Assembly (NCBI GenBank): GCA_036736205.1
Contig: DAINMX010000023.1
Coordinates: 1 to 46,686, forward strand
From: XYA12-FULL-58-9 sp001798605
GTDB taxonomy: Bacteria > Myxococcota > XYA12-FULL-58-9
DNA length: 46,686 nt
Direction: 5' to 3'
Under the pieces are notes generated by a model. The model did no database searches. It saw only the letters and a list, made by a program, of their open reading frames with translations, and was not told the DNA's origin. This document shows positions 31,897 to 40,642 of this stretch, piece after piece; positions within the stretch are counted from its first letter, which is position 1; every line of letters begins with the position of its first letter. The translations under genes and the position numbers were made by a program.

Positions 31897-34047
31897 ATGG
31901 AGCTGCAACTGTCGACGCATTTCATAAGTCAAAGGCTCAATTGGTTGCGTTACAACGCGAGAGCAGCCTTGCGTCTCGGTGCCGCGTTTGTCGCCCCGTC
32001 GATGCTTCTCTACATTTCATTGTGGCTCTTGCGCCACGAGCTCGTGCGCGTGACTGCTTTGCCATACTCCCAAGCGATTGACGCTGGCCTGTTGCGTGGC
32101 TTCTATTTCGACGGTTTGGTCGTCATGTATGCTGCTATCGTCGCCCAATTGGCCTGGACGCTGAAGATCCCCAAACGAATTGCCTGGCCCATTGTCGCAT
32201 TTCTCATTTGGTTGGCGACATTGTCGAACGTGATTCACTTCAAGTTTTTCGGAACGCGTCTCGATTGGTGGATCGTCACCTTGCACTGGCGCGACCTCTT
32301 TGTGGTGCAGGATTCTGCCGCCCAAATTGGCGTGACTTGGCCGATCGTATTGAGTGCGGTCGTTCTCATCGGCGCCATTACCCTTAGCGCAATGCCTCGC
32401 CTCGTCGGGCGTCCAGACCCTGCGCCGTCCGATCCTCCGTGGTGGCGACTCCGTCCGAGGCGGGCGGTGTGGCTCGTCATCCTCATTGGCTTGAGCATCA
32501 TCATTTGGCGCCTGCCCCGTTGGACTGGCGGACGCAAAGGTACAGACATTCTCAGCGACAATCCCGTGCGTACCTGGATTCAACAAGCCACCAGCAGCCA
32601 CACCTTCGCGGGCGCGGGCAAGGATTGGTTCGATACCTGGGCCGAGGGCTTTGACCGCAAGGATCCCTCCCGTCCCAATCGCGTGCTTGCAAGCTTCCAC
32701 GAGTTCATCGATCCTGGTCCCGGCTCGCCGACCGACGCACCCAAGCGGGAAGTCTCGGTGGTGCCGGTCATCTCCGAAGAGGTTGGCACCTGGCCATTGT
32801 ATCGCGACTTCGATGCCGATGACGCCGCTACGACTGCGCTTCGAGAAAGGCTGGGTTTGCCGGCGACGGGTCCGGTCAACGTGATGATGCTATTTCTCGA
32901 AAGCACCCGTGCCTACGAGCTGCATCATCCAACCATCGGTCCGCTCATTTTTCCCGGGTTGCGTGAGGTCTTGGCCAAGCATAGCATTTCCTGGCGACAA
33001 GCGTACTCGTCGAGCTTCACCGCAGGGCAAACAGTTCGCGGTCAGTTCACGGGCCTCTGTTCGATGTTGCCGAACATGACGGGTGCCGCCACCTACATCG
33101 CCCACAGCACCTTGAGGGTTCGCTGCATCCAGCAGCTTCTCAAAGAAAACGGTTACATCACGACCTGGATGAACAGCCACGAACCTGATTATCACAACAA
33201 ACGCCCGTTCGAGCTGATGCATGGGACCGATCTTTTCTTTGGTGGCGATGAATTCGAGGCCCGCGGAGTCACTCAGAAGCTCGGATATTGGGGCCTCGCG
33301 GATGAGCCCTTTCTCTTGGAGGTCGTCAATCTGGTTGAGGAGCTCAGCGGCAAAGGTGCCCCCGTGTTTGCCAATGTTCTCACCATCAGCGTGCACCACC
33401 CCTATTCTTTAGTCGACGAGGGCCCTGTGCCCGACGAGCTTGTCGTCGCCACCGGCCGCCGTGCCTACTATCGTAAGTATTTGTCGCGTTTGCGTTATGA
33501 GGACAAAGCCTTGACGTCTTTCTTCAAGGAGCTGTTCTCGCGTTCCATCGCAGATAACACCGTGGTCGTGTTGACTGCAGATCACAGCGCCCCGGTTCGT
33601 CCCCATGACCTGTCGGTGCACCGGCAGATGGAGGAAGTCCGCTTCCGCGTACCCTTCGCCTTGATCACCAAGAACATACCAACGCCAGAGGTCATCGAAA
33701 CGCCAGTGCACCAGGCCGACATCGCGCCGCTCATCGCCCGCATCGCCGGCGTCCGTGGCAAGGTCACCTGGGTGGGCCGCGACCCCCTGGCTGCAGATAG
33801 TGGAACCCCATGGATCTATGTGCGCGACAAGATCACCATGTTTCGTACCTCACGGCGCGGTTGCTACCCGCAGGAGGACCGCGGCATGGTCGAGTGTTTC
33901 GATGTCACCGGTCGTGACCCAATGTACGACGTGGATCTGCCTTCCATCGCAGTGGATGGTGAGCTGTCGAGCTACTTCGAAGCCGTGGTGCGCGCCAACA
34001 TGCACACGATCGTCATGAACCTCGCCCAACCGTCCTTTGGCAACTGA
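31897..34047 (+). CDS. LtaS-like membrane sulfatase-fold phosphotransferase
   Basis: 716 residues. Four or five N-terminal membrane helices (residues ~25-190) lead to a sulfatase/alkaline-phosphatase-fold periplasmic domain. Catalytic Thr is in SFTAGQTVRGQF (T379), the nucleophile position of lipoteichoic acid synthases and related phosphoglycerol transferases; metal ligands are in MMLFLESTRAYE and LTADHSAP. In Gram-negative bacteria such proteins modify envelope glycans (OpgB/MdoB-like) or lipids with phosphoglycerol or phosphoethanolamine. It directly follows selD (TAA-ATG) and overlaps the Omp85-like gene by one base, so the three form one transcription unit. Confidence 0.85.
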   Translation: MELQLSTHFISQRLNWLRYNARAALRLGAAFVAPSMLLYISLWLLRHELVRVTALPYSQAIDAGLLRGFYFDGLVVMYAAIVAQLAWTLKIPKRIAWPIVAFLIWLATLSNVIHFKFFGTRLDWWIVTLHWRDLFVVQDSAAQIGVTWPIVLSAVVLIGAITLSAMPRLVGRPDPAPSDPPWWRLRPRRAVWLVILIGLSIIIWRLPRWTGGRKGTDILSDNPVRTWIQQATSSHTFAGAGKDWFDTWAEGFDRKDPSRPNRVLASFHEFIDPGPGSPTDAPKREVSVVPVISEEVGTWPLYRDFDADDAATTALRERLGLPATGPVNVMMLFLESTRAYELHHPTIGPLIFPGLREVLAKHSISWRQAYSSSFTAGQTVRGQFTGLCSMLPNMTGAATYIAHSTLRVRCIQQLLKENGYITTWMNSHEPDYHNKRPFELMHGTDLFFGGDEFEARGVTQKLGYWGLADEPFLLEVVNLVEELSGKGAPVFANVLTISVHHPYSLVDEGPVPDELVVATGRRAYYRKYLSRLRYEDKALTSFFKELFSRSIADNTVVVLTADHSAPVRPHDLSVHRQMEEVRFRVPFALITKNIPTPEVIETPVHQADIAPLIARIAGVRGKVTWVGRDPLAADSGTPWIYVRDKITMFRTSRRGCYPQEDRGMVECFDVTGRDPMYDVDLPSIAVDGELSSYFEAVVRANMHTIVMNLAQPSFGN

Positions 34048-35318
34048 TGAGCAAACACGAGCTCTTCTTGAGCGTGCTCGCGTGCTCTTGCCTGTCGCCT
34101 TCTGCTGCGTTGGCAGCACAGCAAGGCGAAGCTGACGTAAAGGGCGGAGAAGAGGTCGAAGACCGAGAAGTTGTCGGAGACGGTGTTCGCTGGTTCGCCG
34201 TGCCCAATTTCGCCTACGGCTCCGACGATGGCCTTATCTTTGGCGCACGGGGTGAGCTCGCCATCGACGAGGCAGGTTACGAGCCCTACAAGAGCGCCTA
34301 CGTCCTACACGTGATAGTTACCAGCACTGGTTTTCATCATCATCGCTTTCGTTACGACCGCGTCGGTTTGGGCCCCGACAAACGCTTTCGCCTCACTCTT
34401 CACGTTGCGTGGCGGCAATGGCTCAATGACGGCTATTGGGGCATCGGCAACACCACCACCCGTGAACGGGCCTACGTTGGCTCATTCGACGCCGATGACC
34501 CACATCGCAAACGCTATCGCTACTCACTGTTTCAGCCATTTGTTCATGCCACACTGCGCGCCGATCTGAACGAGCAATGGCAGGCGTTCGCCTCACTGAA
34601 CACAAAGTGGAGTGCCGTCGAGACCTACCCTGATTCCTTGTTGTTGGAGCAACAACCCTACGGCATCAATGGCGGCCTCACCGCCCTGTTGTCGATGGGT
34701 GTTCTGTGGGACACCCGTGATCCGGAGACAACCCCACAGACGGGATATTTTTGTGAGCTCAGTGGTCGCGTCGCACCACCCTTGCCGCACGGCGCGGGAT
34801 TCTTTGGTGGCGTGTTTCTTTCGTTGCGTGCCTATTGGGCTCTTGCCCCCTGGGTGACCTTTGCCGTCCGCGGCATGACCGAGTGGTTGTTTGGCGATAT
34901 TCCATTTTATGAGATGGTCCACTGGGGCGGTGCTATCCCGGTTGCTGGGTTCGGCGGCGCTGAGACTTTGCGCGGCGTGGCCTTTGGCCGTTGGCGGGCT
35001 CCAGGCAAAGCCATCCTCAACACCGAGTTGCGTTTCGAAATCGCTCGGCACAGCCTGTTTGACCGCCCCATGCGCTGGCAGTTGGTACCCTACGTCGATG
35101 CCGGATCGGTTTACGGCGCGGGCGATCTTGAGACATCGAGGGCTGGCATGTTCCCTGTCCACCCCGCCACGGGTGCTGGAATTCGAGCCATCTTTGATGA
35201 GGCCTTCGTGGGACGAATTGACGCAGGCCTTGGACTCGACCCCGTCCAGAGTCAGAGCGGCAACATTCGCCACCTGCCCAACTTTGGCATCTACGTGGTC
35301 TTCGATCACACATTCTGA
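34047..35318 (+). CDS. Omp85/D15-type outer-membrane beta-barrel protein
   Basis: 423 residues with a signal peptide (SCLSPSAALA) and a C-terminal bacterial surface antigen (D15/BamA-type) barrel: alternating amphipathic strands (FRLTLHVAWRQWL, YFCELSGRVAPPL, AVRGMTEWLF), a VAGFGGAETLRGVAFGRWR segment where BamA-like barrels have the RGF/Y loop, and the final barrel signature GIYVVFDHTF ending in aromatic Phe. Only a short acidic region precedes the barrel, with no visible POTRA repeats. Its ATG shares a base with the LtaS-like stop (TGATG), suggesting coordinated function in exporting or placing the product of that enzyme at the surface. That link is inference. Confidence 0.85.
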   Translation: MSKHELFLSVLACSCLSPSAALAAQQGEADVKGGEEVEDREVVGDGVRWFAVPNFAYGSDDGLIFGARGELAIDEAGYEPYKSAYVLHVIVTSTGFHHHRFRYDRVGLGPDKRFRLTLHVAWRQWLNDGYWGIGNTTTRERAYVGSFDADDPHRKRYRYSLFQPFVHATLRADLNEQWQAFASLNTKWSAVETYPDSLLLEQQPYGINGGLTALLSMGVLWDTRDPETTPQTGYFCELSGRVAPPLPHGAGFFGGVFLSLRAYWALAPWVTFAVRGMTEWLFGDIPFYEMVHWGGAIPVAGFGGAETLRGVAFGRWRAPGKAILNTELRFEIARHSLFDRPMRWQLVPYVDAGSVYGAGDLETSRAGMFPVHPATGAGIRAIFDEAFVGRIDAGLGLDPVQSQSGNIRHLPNFGIYVVFDHTF

Positions 35319-35457
35319 CTCGATTTACATCGTCTCGGTCCGCCACTCGATCGCCTTGAGGAAAGAACCCTTTTGGAAAGCATCGGTTCCTTATATGAGT
35401 CGCGAGCCATTGCTGGGTGTGCTTGCACGTTGCGTGTGCAATCAAAGGGGTGAGCCT

Positions 35458-36909
35458 ATGGATTTTGACGTCGACCAAATGCTCTCATGGGTGAAGCAAC
35501 AAACCGAGCTCGGCCCGCGGCGTGCTGGCAGTCCCGCTGGGCGTAAGAATGAGGATCTTCTCGTCGGGGAACTCAAGAGCTTCGGCATCGAGTCGGTGCG
35601 AACAGAGCCCATCGATGTGACCCACTGCGAGGCTGCGCGCTGGAGATTCGATGTCGAGAGCGGTGGCTCACGACAGAGCCTTGATTGCTTCCCTATCCCT
35701 TTCGCCGCGTACACCCCTGCGGAAGGAATCGATGCTCGTCTCGTGTATGCCGATAGACACAAGTTGTGGCACACCGAAGACTGGAATGGGGCCATCGTCG
35801 TCACCGACATCGGTTTTCCCGAGCTCGAGGTAAAAATGCTGCTGCGCCTGAGCTCGGGTCACTACGACCCCGACAGCAGCCTGCGCAATATCAAACATCC
35901 CGCGACTTGGGTGCGACTCGGATGGCATCTCTACCATCTCGCAGCACGCCGGGGGGCCGTCGGTTTTGTCGGTATTCTCGAAGACCAACCGGGCGGTAGT
36001 TGCGAAATGTATGCTCCCTACGGATTTCGCGAACCTGACATTCTCAACAAACCCGTTCCAGGCCTGTGGGTGGGCCGCAACCAGGGCGCGGCGCTGCGCC
36101 GTCTGGCGAAGAGTGGCCACGCCCGCGGTTCCTTGGTCCTGACCGGAGCTCGAGAGAAGGCGGTCACCCACAACATCGTCGCCGAGTTGCCGGGCAAAAG
36201 CAGCGAAACCATGGTTCTCAGTTGTCACCATGACTCGCCATTTGTCTCCCCAGTCGAAGACGCAAGTGGAGTTGCGGTGGTGTTGGCACTAGCCAAACAC
36301 TTTGCCGAAAAGCGTGATCTCGAACGAAGATTGGTGGTGCTCCTCAGCGCCGGCCACTTCTATGGTTCCATCGGTACACGCACATTCATCAAGGAGCATC
36401 CGAACGTCGTCGCAGACACCGTTGTCGAGATAACCATCGAGCACATCGCCAAAGAAGCGGTGGAAGACTCCGAGGGCAATCTCGTTCCCTCCGGCAAACC
36501 CGAAGCGGCTGGCATCTTTGTCCCCTTCAATCGGGCAGTCACCGACGCCGTTCTCGAGTCGATGAAGGCTCAGAATGTTTCGCGTGTGGTCGCATTGCCA
36601 GCGGAAGGTCCGTTGGGCGACTACCCGCCGACCGATGGTGGAGACTGGTGGGAAGCTGGTGTACCCGTCATCAATTACATCAGTAACCCCGTCTATCTGC
36701 TAACCAACGACGACGCCCTCGATTGGGTCGACGTACCCAGAATGCCCAAGGTTGCCACGGCCTTCGCCGACATCATTCGCCGACTCGATCACATGCCCCG
36801 GGCAGCAATCGCTGAAGTTGAGTCACGCCGTCGGGTGTGGGTGATGAAAGCGCTCAAACACATCAATCGCGCCAAAACTACGACCTTTGGTCTCAAACCA
36901 GTTTACTGA
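35458..36909 (+). CDS. M28-family zinc peptidase
   Basis: 483 residues from ATG 35458, with AGGGGTGAG upstream; the frame runs back to 34891 inside the barrel gene. The C-terminal ~250 residues have M28 motifs: MVLSCHHDSPF (His, Asp zinc ligands), EDASGVAVVLALAKHF, LLSAGHFYGSIGTRTFI in the place of the usual Glu-Glu loop, and GGDWWEAGVPVINYIS. The N-terminal part resembles the PA-like/peptidase-associated region. Aminopeptidase-type activity is expected. No export signal is seen. The glutamate pair typical of M28 (catalytic base and ligand) is not obvious, so activity is not assured. Confidence 0.75.
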   Translation: MDFDVDQMLSWVKQQTELGPRRAGSPAGRKNEDLLVGELKSFGIESVRTEPIDVTHCEAARWRFDVESGGSRQSLDCFPIPFAAYTPAEGIDARLVYADRHKLWHTEDWNGAIVVTDIGFPELEVKMLLRLSSGHYDPDSSLRNIKHPATWVRLGWHLYHLAARRGAVGFVGILEDQPGGSCEMYAPYGFREPDILNKPVPGLWVGRNQGAALRRLAKSGHARGSLVLTGAREKAVTHNIVAELPGKSSETMVLSCHHDSPFVSPVEDASGVAVVLALAKHFAEKRDLERRLVVLLSAGHFYGSIGTRTFIKEHPNVVADTVVEITIEHIAKEAVEDSEGNLVPSGKPEAAGIFVPFNRAVTDAVLESMKAQNVSRVVALPAEGPLGDYPPTDGGDWWEAGVPVINYISNPVYLLTNDDALDWVDVPRMPKVATAFADIIRRLDHMPRAAIAEVESRRRVWVMKALKHINRAKTTTFGLKPVY

Positions 36910-36988
36910 CTTGCTCGACGGATCGGTTGTCGTCATTGGAAAACATGCCGTTTCCGTAACGCTCTTCCCATTTGGCGGAGGTGTGGAG

Positions 36989-39943
36989 CTACTGGATGTA
37001 CCCCATCGCTCTTAACGCTTCGAGTTGCTGGCCATCGATTTCCTGTTTCTCTGCGGTGACAGCGGGTGGGGCACCGCGGAAGAGGTGGATGGTGAGCTGT
37101 TTGGCGTTCAAGAATTCGTGTAGGTCCTTGGGTACGCCAAAGGGCAGATCGGCAACGACGGCACGGGTTTTGACTTCGTTCTTGCCCATTTTGGCGACGA
37201 CCTCAATCTCGGCTGATTCGGTGGACTTGAGCTGGGCAAACAGCACCAGAGATTCGCGGGACTTGCCCGCAAAGCTACGCGGTCCATTTTTTGCGAGGCC
37301 GATGATTGGCTCGGCGCTCTCCAAACCGGTCCCGGAGATGCGGACGTCATATTTCTGATGCCGATCGATGCCGGTCACCAACACGAAGGGCCCACTGCGG
37401 TCACGTAGGACAAAGCCGACAATCTGCTCGCGTAACTGGGCCAAGCGCGCTGGTGCTTTGCCGATGATGTTGTCCCGTTCCTGGGGATCCTTGTTGAGCC
37501 AAAACAGCTGTTCCGTGACGCGACGGTTGGGGCGGTGATGGACCACGTACTTCCAACCTTGATCGCGCACCGACATGACGTAGTTCTTGATGTTCTCGCT
37601 GAACACCCGGCGATCGGCTGATCCCGCGATGTTGGTGGACTCGGTGGTGGCGGGTGTGCCGACCGTGCCTGTGGTGTCGGCTGTGCCGTCTGTGGCGGTG
37701 TCGGCTGTCGTGGTTGTCGCAGTCGTAGACGCGGGTCCGAGCATCAAGGGCACGAGGCTTCGGTTATCGAGATCAAGGGCCTCCGATGTTACGCCGGTCA
37801 TGTCTAACAGGGTCGGCATGAGATCAATAGTGCCGACCTGGGCGTCGATTCGAGTGGCGAGGGGACCTTTGAAATCAGCCGCAGGCTTGATGATCAAGGG
37901 CACGTGGATGAGCTCGTCGTAGAGTGTAGGGCCGCCGTGCCCGAAGTAGTTGTCGTGCTCCCACATGAGTTCACCATGGTCGGAGACCAAGGCGATGATG
38001 GTGTCCTTGTAGATGCCGCGTTCCTTGAGGGTGTCGATAATTCTGCCGATGCGGTCGTCAACATAGGCAATCTCGCCATCATAGAGGTCACGTGCTAATG
38101 GTTTGAAACGTTCGGTGATCGCGCCGTTTTCGACACAACGGCGACAACCCAACACTCGCCCCTCGCCAATCATCACGGGCAATGAAACCCCCAGGTCGTC
38201 CATGGCACCGGGCTTGGTGAAACGATCGACAAAAGGGTCCGGCTGATTGAAAGGTTGATGTGTGTCGTTGAAGTGCAAGAACAAAAAGAAGCGTTGATCA
38301 CCGTTGCCCTCGAGCCAGGCGAGAGTTTTTCCAAGGTTGTCATCGGCGACAATGTTGGGATCGGGTACGTTGAACCACGTATCGAAGCCTTGCTCGAATC
38401 CCATGTTGTAAAGGTAGGCCTTGTAGGCGATCGCATGGGTGATCCAACCCTTGTCCCGCAGGTGTTCGGTGAGGGTGTGGATCTGTGGGGCTATGGATCG
38501 AACCCGGTGAATCACCTGGTGTCGCGATGGCATCATTCCCGTAAAGAGTGAAGCAAACGAAGGGCTGGTCCAGTTGGCCGCAGCGATGGCGTTGGCAAAG
38601 GTAACGCTGTCTTTGGCAAGCTCGGACACGCGAGTCGAAGTAGGACGACTGGTCCAACCCTGCATGCGATCGGCACGCAAAGTGTCGACGGCGATGAGGA
38701 GAATGTTGGGAGGGTCTTCGGTGCTCCGTGGCACATCGATGACTGGGCTTCCCCACAGGCCGATGCCCGACTGGCCGTCGGGAGCCGATGTTTCCAGGGT
38801 GAGCTCGATGTGCTCGCCAGTGAACTGCTGCAAAGACACCCGATGCTCGTGCCAGTGCCACAATTCATCTTTGACCTCGAGCCCGTGACGCAAGAGTTCC
38901 ACTTCTCCTTTGGCGTTCTTTGCACGCACCACAAAGTTGATCTGCTCGCCTTCTTTGGACGCCTTGAATGGGGCTGTCGACAGGGACAAACGGGCATTCG
39001 CGGCCACGTGGATCTTGAAGGTCATCTGGGTTGGCGTCGGTGCGAACAGGGCGTAGCGATAGTCGTAGTTGTTATCGAAGGGCGGTTTGAGATCACGAAC
39101 AGGGCGAATAGGAAGCATTTGCCCGTGCTTGACCAAGCCGCTCGGGTGAACCGAGAGATGGTCCTTCCACACAGCCAACTCCTGCTCCATGGTGGGCTGG
39201 AGCTCCTCGACAATCAGGTCATCAAACATGGCACCATCACCTTTGCCGGCGAGGAGTTGCTCGGGGTCCTGCAGCTGAATCACCAAGGAGTGCGTCTGCG
39301 CAGAGGTGAAAATGCTGATGCTGTGGTGATCCCACTGTCGGGTTTTGGCTCTCGGCAGGTGATGCACCAACACCAGCTCGCCCATCCCGACAAAGCGTCC
39401 CTTGAGCACGCTGTCCACGTCGTCCGAATGGTTGAGATCCCGTGGATGTTTGAGGCGAACACGAGTCTCCATGATGCCCAAATCGATCCCAGGATTTGCG
39501 GTGTTGATGCCGCGGTTGATTCGATAGTGCCGCCTGGGCTCCACAGGTAACACGAAGATACATTTGTGTGGGTTCTGTCCGTGATATCGCAGCACCGCGC
39601 CACGCTTGGGATCGAATCGACGCTCGACGGTGCAAGCTCCGCGGGCAGGCCAACCTGCGGTGCCTGTATCAAAATCGGAAAAATCTGTAGCATAAATCTC
39701 TTTGCTGGCAAGCGAGTCGCCCATCGCTGCGACGGACCCCATGCTGTCGAGCCTCTTCATCGGCGACACGACTTTGGCATCGTCGAGCATGTCCGTGAGT
39801 CGGATCAATCGTGGAGCGCGGGCAACAGGTGCCTCAATCACCTCCTGCACCGCTTGCGATTCCGGCGACTCCTGAGACGCAATGTCCACTTGGGCGGTGC
39901 CACAGGCCACGGGTAACATTGCGAGAATCCAAAGCTTTCGCAT
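36989..39943 (-). CDS. Sulfatase-fold lipoprotein with Thr at the nucleophile position
   Basis: 984 residues from ATG 39943 (AGGAG ~10 nt upstream; the frame stays open to 40429 but that part reads as antisense to the next gene). A lipoprotein signal (LWILAMLPVACG) leads to a long beta-rich N-terminal region, then an alkaline-phosphatase-superfamily domain (ILLIAVDTLRADRM, LVSDHGELMWEH, DNYFGHGG). In place of the sulfatase Cys/Ser-x-Pro motif it has WTSPSFASLFTG with T459, so formylglycine cannot form. A low-complexity Thr/Ala stretch encodes TTATTTTADTATDGTA near residue 735. It is presumably an outer-membrane hydrolase or transferase; the substrate is unknown. Confidence 0.8.
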   Translation of the reverse strand: MRKLWILAMLPVACGTAQVDIASQESPESQAVQEVIEAPVARAPRLIRLTDMLDDAKVVSPMKRLDSMGSVAAMGDSLASKEIYATDFSDFDTGTAGWPARGACTVERRFDPKRGAVLRYHGQNPHKCIFVLPVEPRRHYRINRGINTANPGIDLGIMETRVRLKHPRDLNHSDDVDSVLKGRFVGMGELVLVHHLPRAKTRQWDHHSISIFTSAQTHSLVIQLQDPEQLLAGKGDGAMFDDLIVEELQPTMEQELAVWKDHLSVHPSGLVKHGQMLPIRPVRDLKPPFDNNYDYRYALFAPTPTQMTFKIHVAANARLSLSTAPFKASKEGEQINFVVRAKNAKGEVELLRHGLEVKDELWHWHEHRVSLQQFTGEHIELTLETSAPDGQSGIGLWGSPVIDVPRSTEDPPNILLIAVDTLRADRMQGWTSRPTSTRVSELAKDSVTFANAIAAANWTSPSFASLFTGMMPSRHQVIHRVRSIAPQIHTLTEHLRDKGWITHAIAYKAYLYNMGFEQGFDTWFNVPDPNIVADDNLGKTLAWLEGNGDQRFFLFLHFNDTHQPFNQPDPFVDRFTKPGAMDDLGVSLPVMIGEGRVLGCRRCVENGAITERFKPLARDLYDGEIAYVDDRIGRIIDTLKERGIYKDTIIALVSDHGELMWEHDNYFGHGGPTLYDELIHVPLIIKPAADFKGPLATRIDAQVGTIDLMPTLLDMTGVTSEALDLDNRSLVPLMLGPASTTATTTTADTATDGTADTTGTVGTPATTESTNIAGSADRRVFSENIKNYVMSVRDQGWKYVVHHRPNRRVTEQLFWLNKDPQERDNIIGKAPARLAQLREQIVGFVLRDRSGPFVLVTGIDRHQKYDVRISGTGLESAEPIIGLAKNGPRSFAGKSRESLVLFAQLKSTESAEIEVVAKMGKNEVKTRAVVADLPFGVPKDLHEFLNAKQLTIHLFRGAPPAVTAEKQEIDGQQLEALRAMGYIQ

Positions 39944-40048
39944 GTCCACAGTCTCCTTGTTTGCGCCAGTTCCGTCAATTTTCTGTATGTCGGCCGATCG
40001 GTTCCGGGCTATGGTCTGCACCTTGATCCCAAACCGTGAGTTGCAGCC

Positions 40049-40627
40049 ATGAACGAGAACCCCGACAACGAGACGACCGACCACCTCGACGAAGAGAAGA
40101 CCGGCAAGAAGAAGACCGGCAAGAAGAAGTCCAGTAAAAAGAAGACCGGCAAGAGGACGACGGACAAGAAGACGACGGACAAGAAGATTAGCAAGAAGAA
40201 GACGGACAAGAAGACCAGCGAGAAGAAGACCAAGGCGCTCAAGACACGCAAGCCACGCAGAACCCCTCAGGAGATCGCTGAGGCGGAGGCCGCAGTTGGG
40301 GCAATTGCGGACGCGGTGCATGCCATCATCAAAGAGGCAGCGCCTGGACTTTCTCCGACGAGCAGGTGGGGTCACGATTGGTATGCTGGCACCGATTTGG
40401 TGGTCGGCGTCGCGCTTCATGGTGACCACGTCAACCTCGTCGTGTACAACGGCGAGCAGGTCAACGACCCGGAAAATCTCATGATGGGCGTGGGATACAA
40501 CCGTTCAGTGCGGATCAATCGTCTCGAAGACATTCGCAAGTCGCCCTTGATGGAGATCGTTCGATCCGCAGCGAGCGCGGATGCCGCCAAACAATCCCAA
40601 CCGACCGGCCAGTTGAAGTCTGTCTAA
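40049..40627 (+). CDS. DUF1801-domain protein with Lys-rich N-terminal tail
   Basis: 192 residues. Residues ~17-75 are built of KKTGKKK/TTDKK-type repeats, like the AlgP/histone H1-like tails of some bacteria; the rest (APGLSPTSRWGHDWYAGTDL, VNLVVYNGEQV, YNRSVRINRLEDIRKSPL) matches the DUF1801/YdhG fold. The tail should bind DNA or other polyanions. It is divergent from the sulfatase-like gene and 15 nt upstream of the M2 peptidase start. The fusion is unusual; its role is unknown. Confidence 0.75.
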   Translation: MNENPDNETTDHLDEEKTGKKKTGKKKSSKKKTGKRTTDKKTTDKKISKKKTDKKTSEKKTKALKTRKPRRTPQEIAEAEAAVGAIADAVHAIIKEAAPGLSPTSRWGHDWYAGTDLVVGVALHGDHVNLVVYNGEQVNDPENLMMGVGYNRSVRINRLEDIRKSPLMEIVRSAASADAAKQSQPTGQLKSV

Positions 40628-40642
40628 GTCGAGGAGCATTTG

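Noticed and set aside
34891..35457. N-terminal extension of the M28 peptidase frame to 34891
   Set aside because: It overlaps the well-supported barrel gene and lacks a plausible start; ATG 35458 has an RBS.
39944..40429. N-terminal extension of the sulfatase-like ORF to 40429
   Set aside because: The extension reads the Lys-rich repeats of the divergent DUF1801 gene backwards as Leu/Val runs; the lipoprotein signal at 39943 marks the true start.
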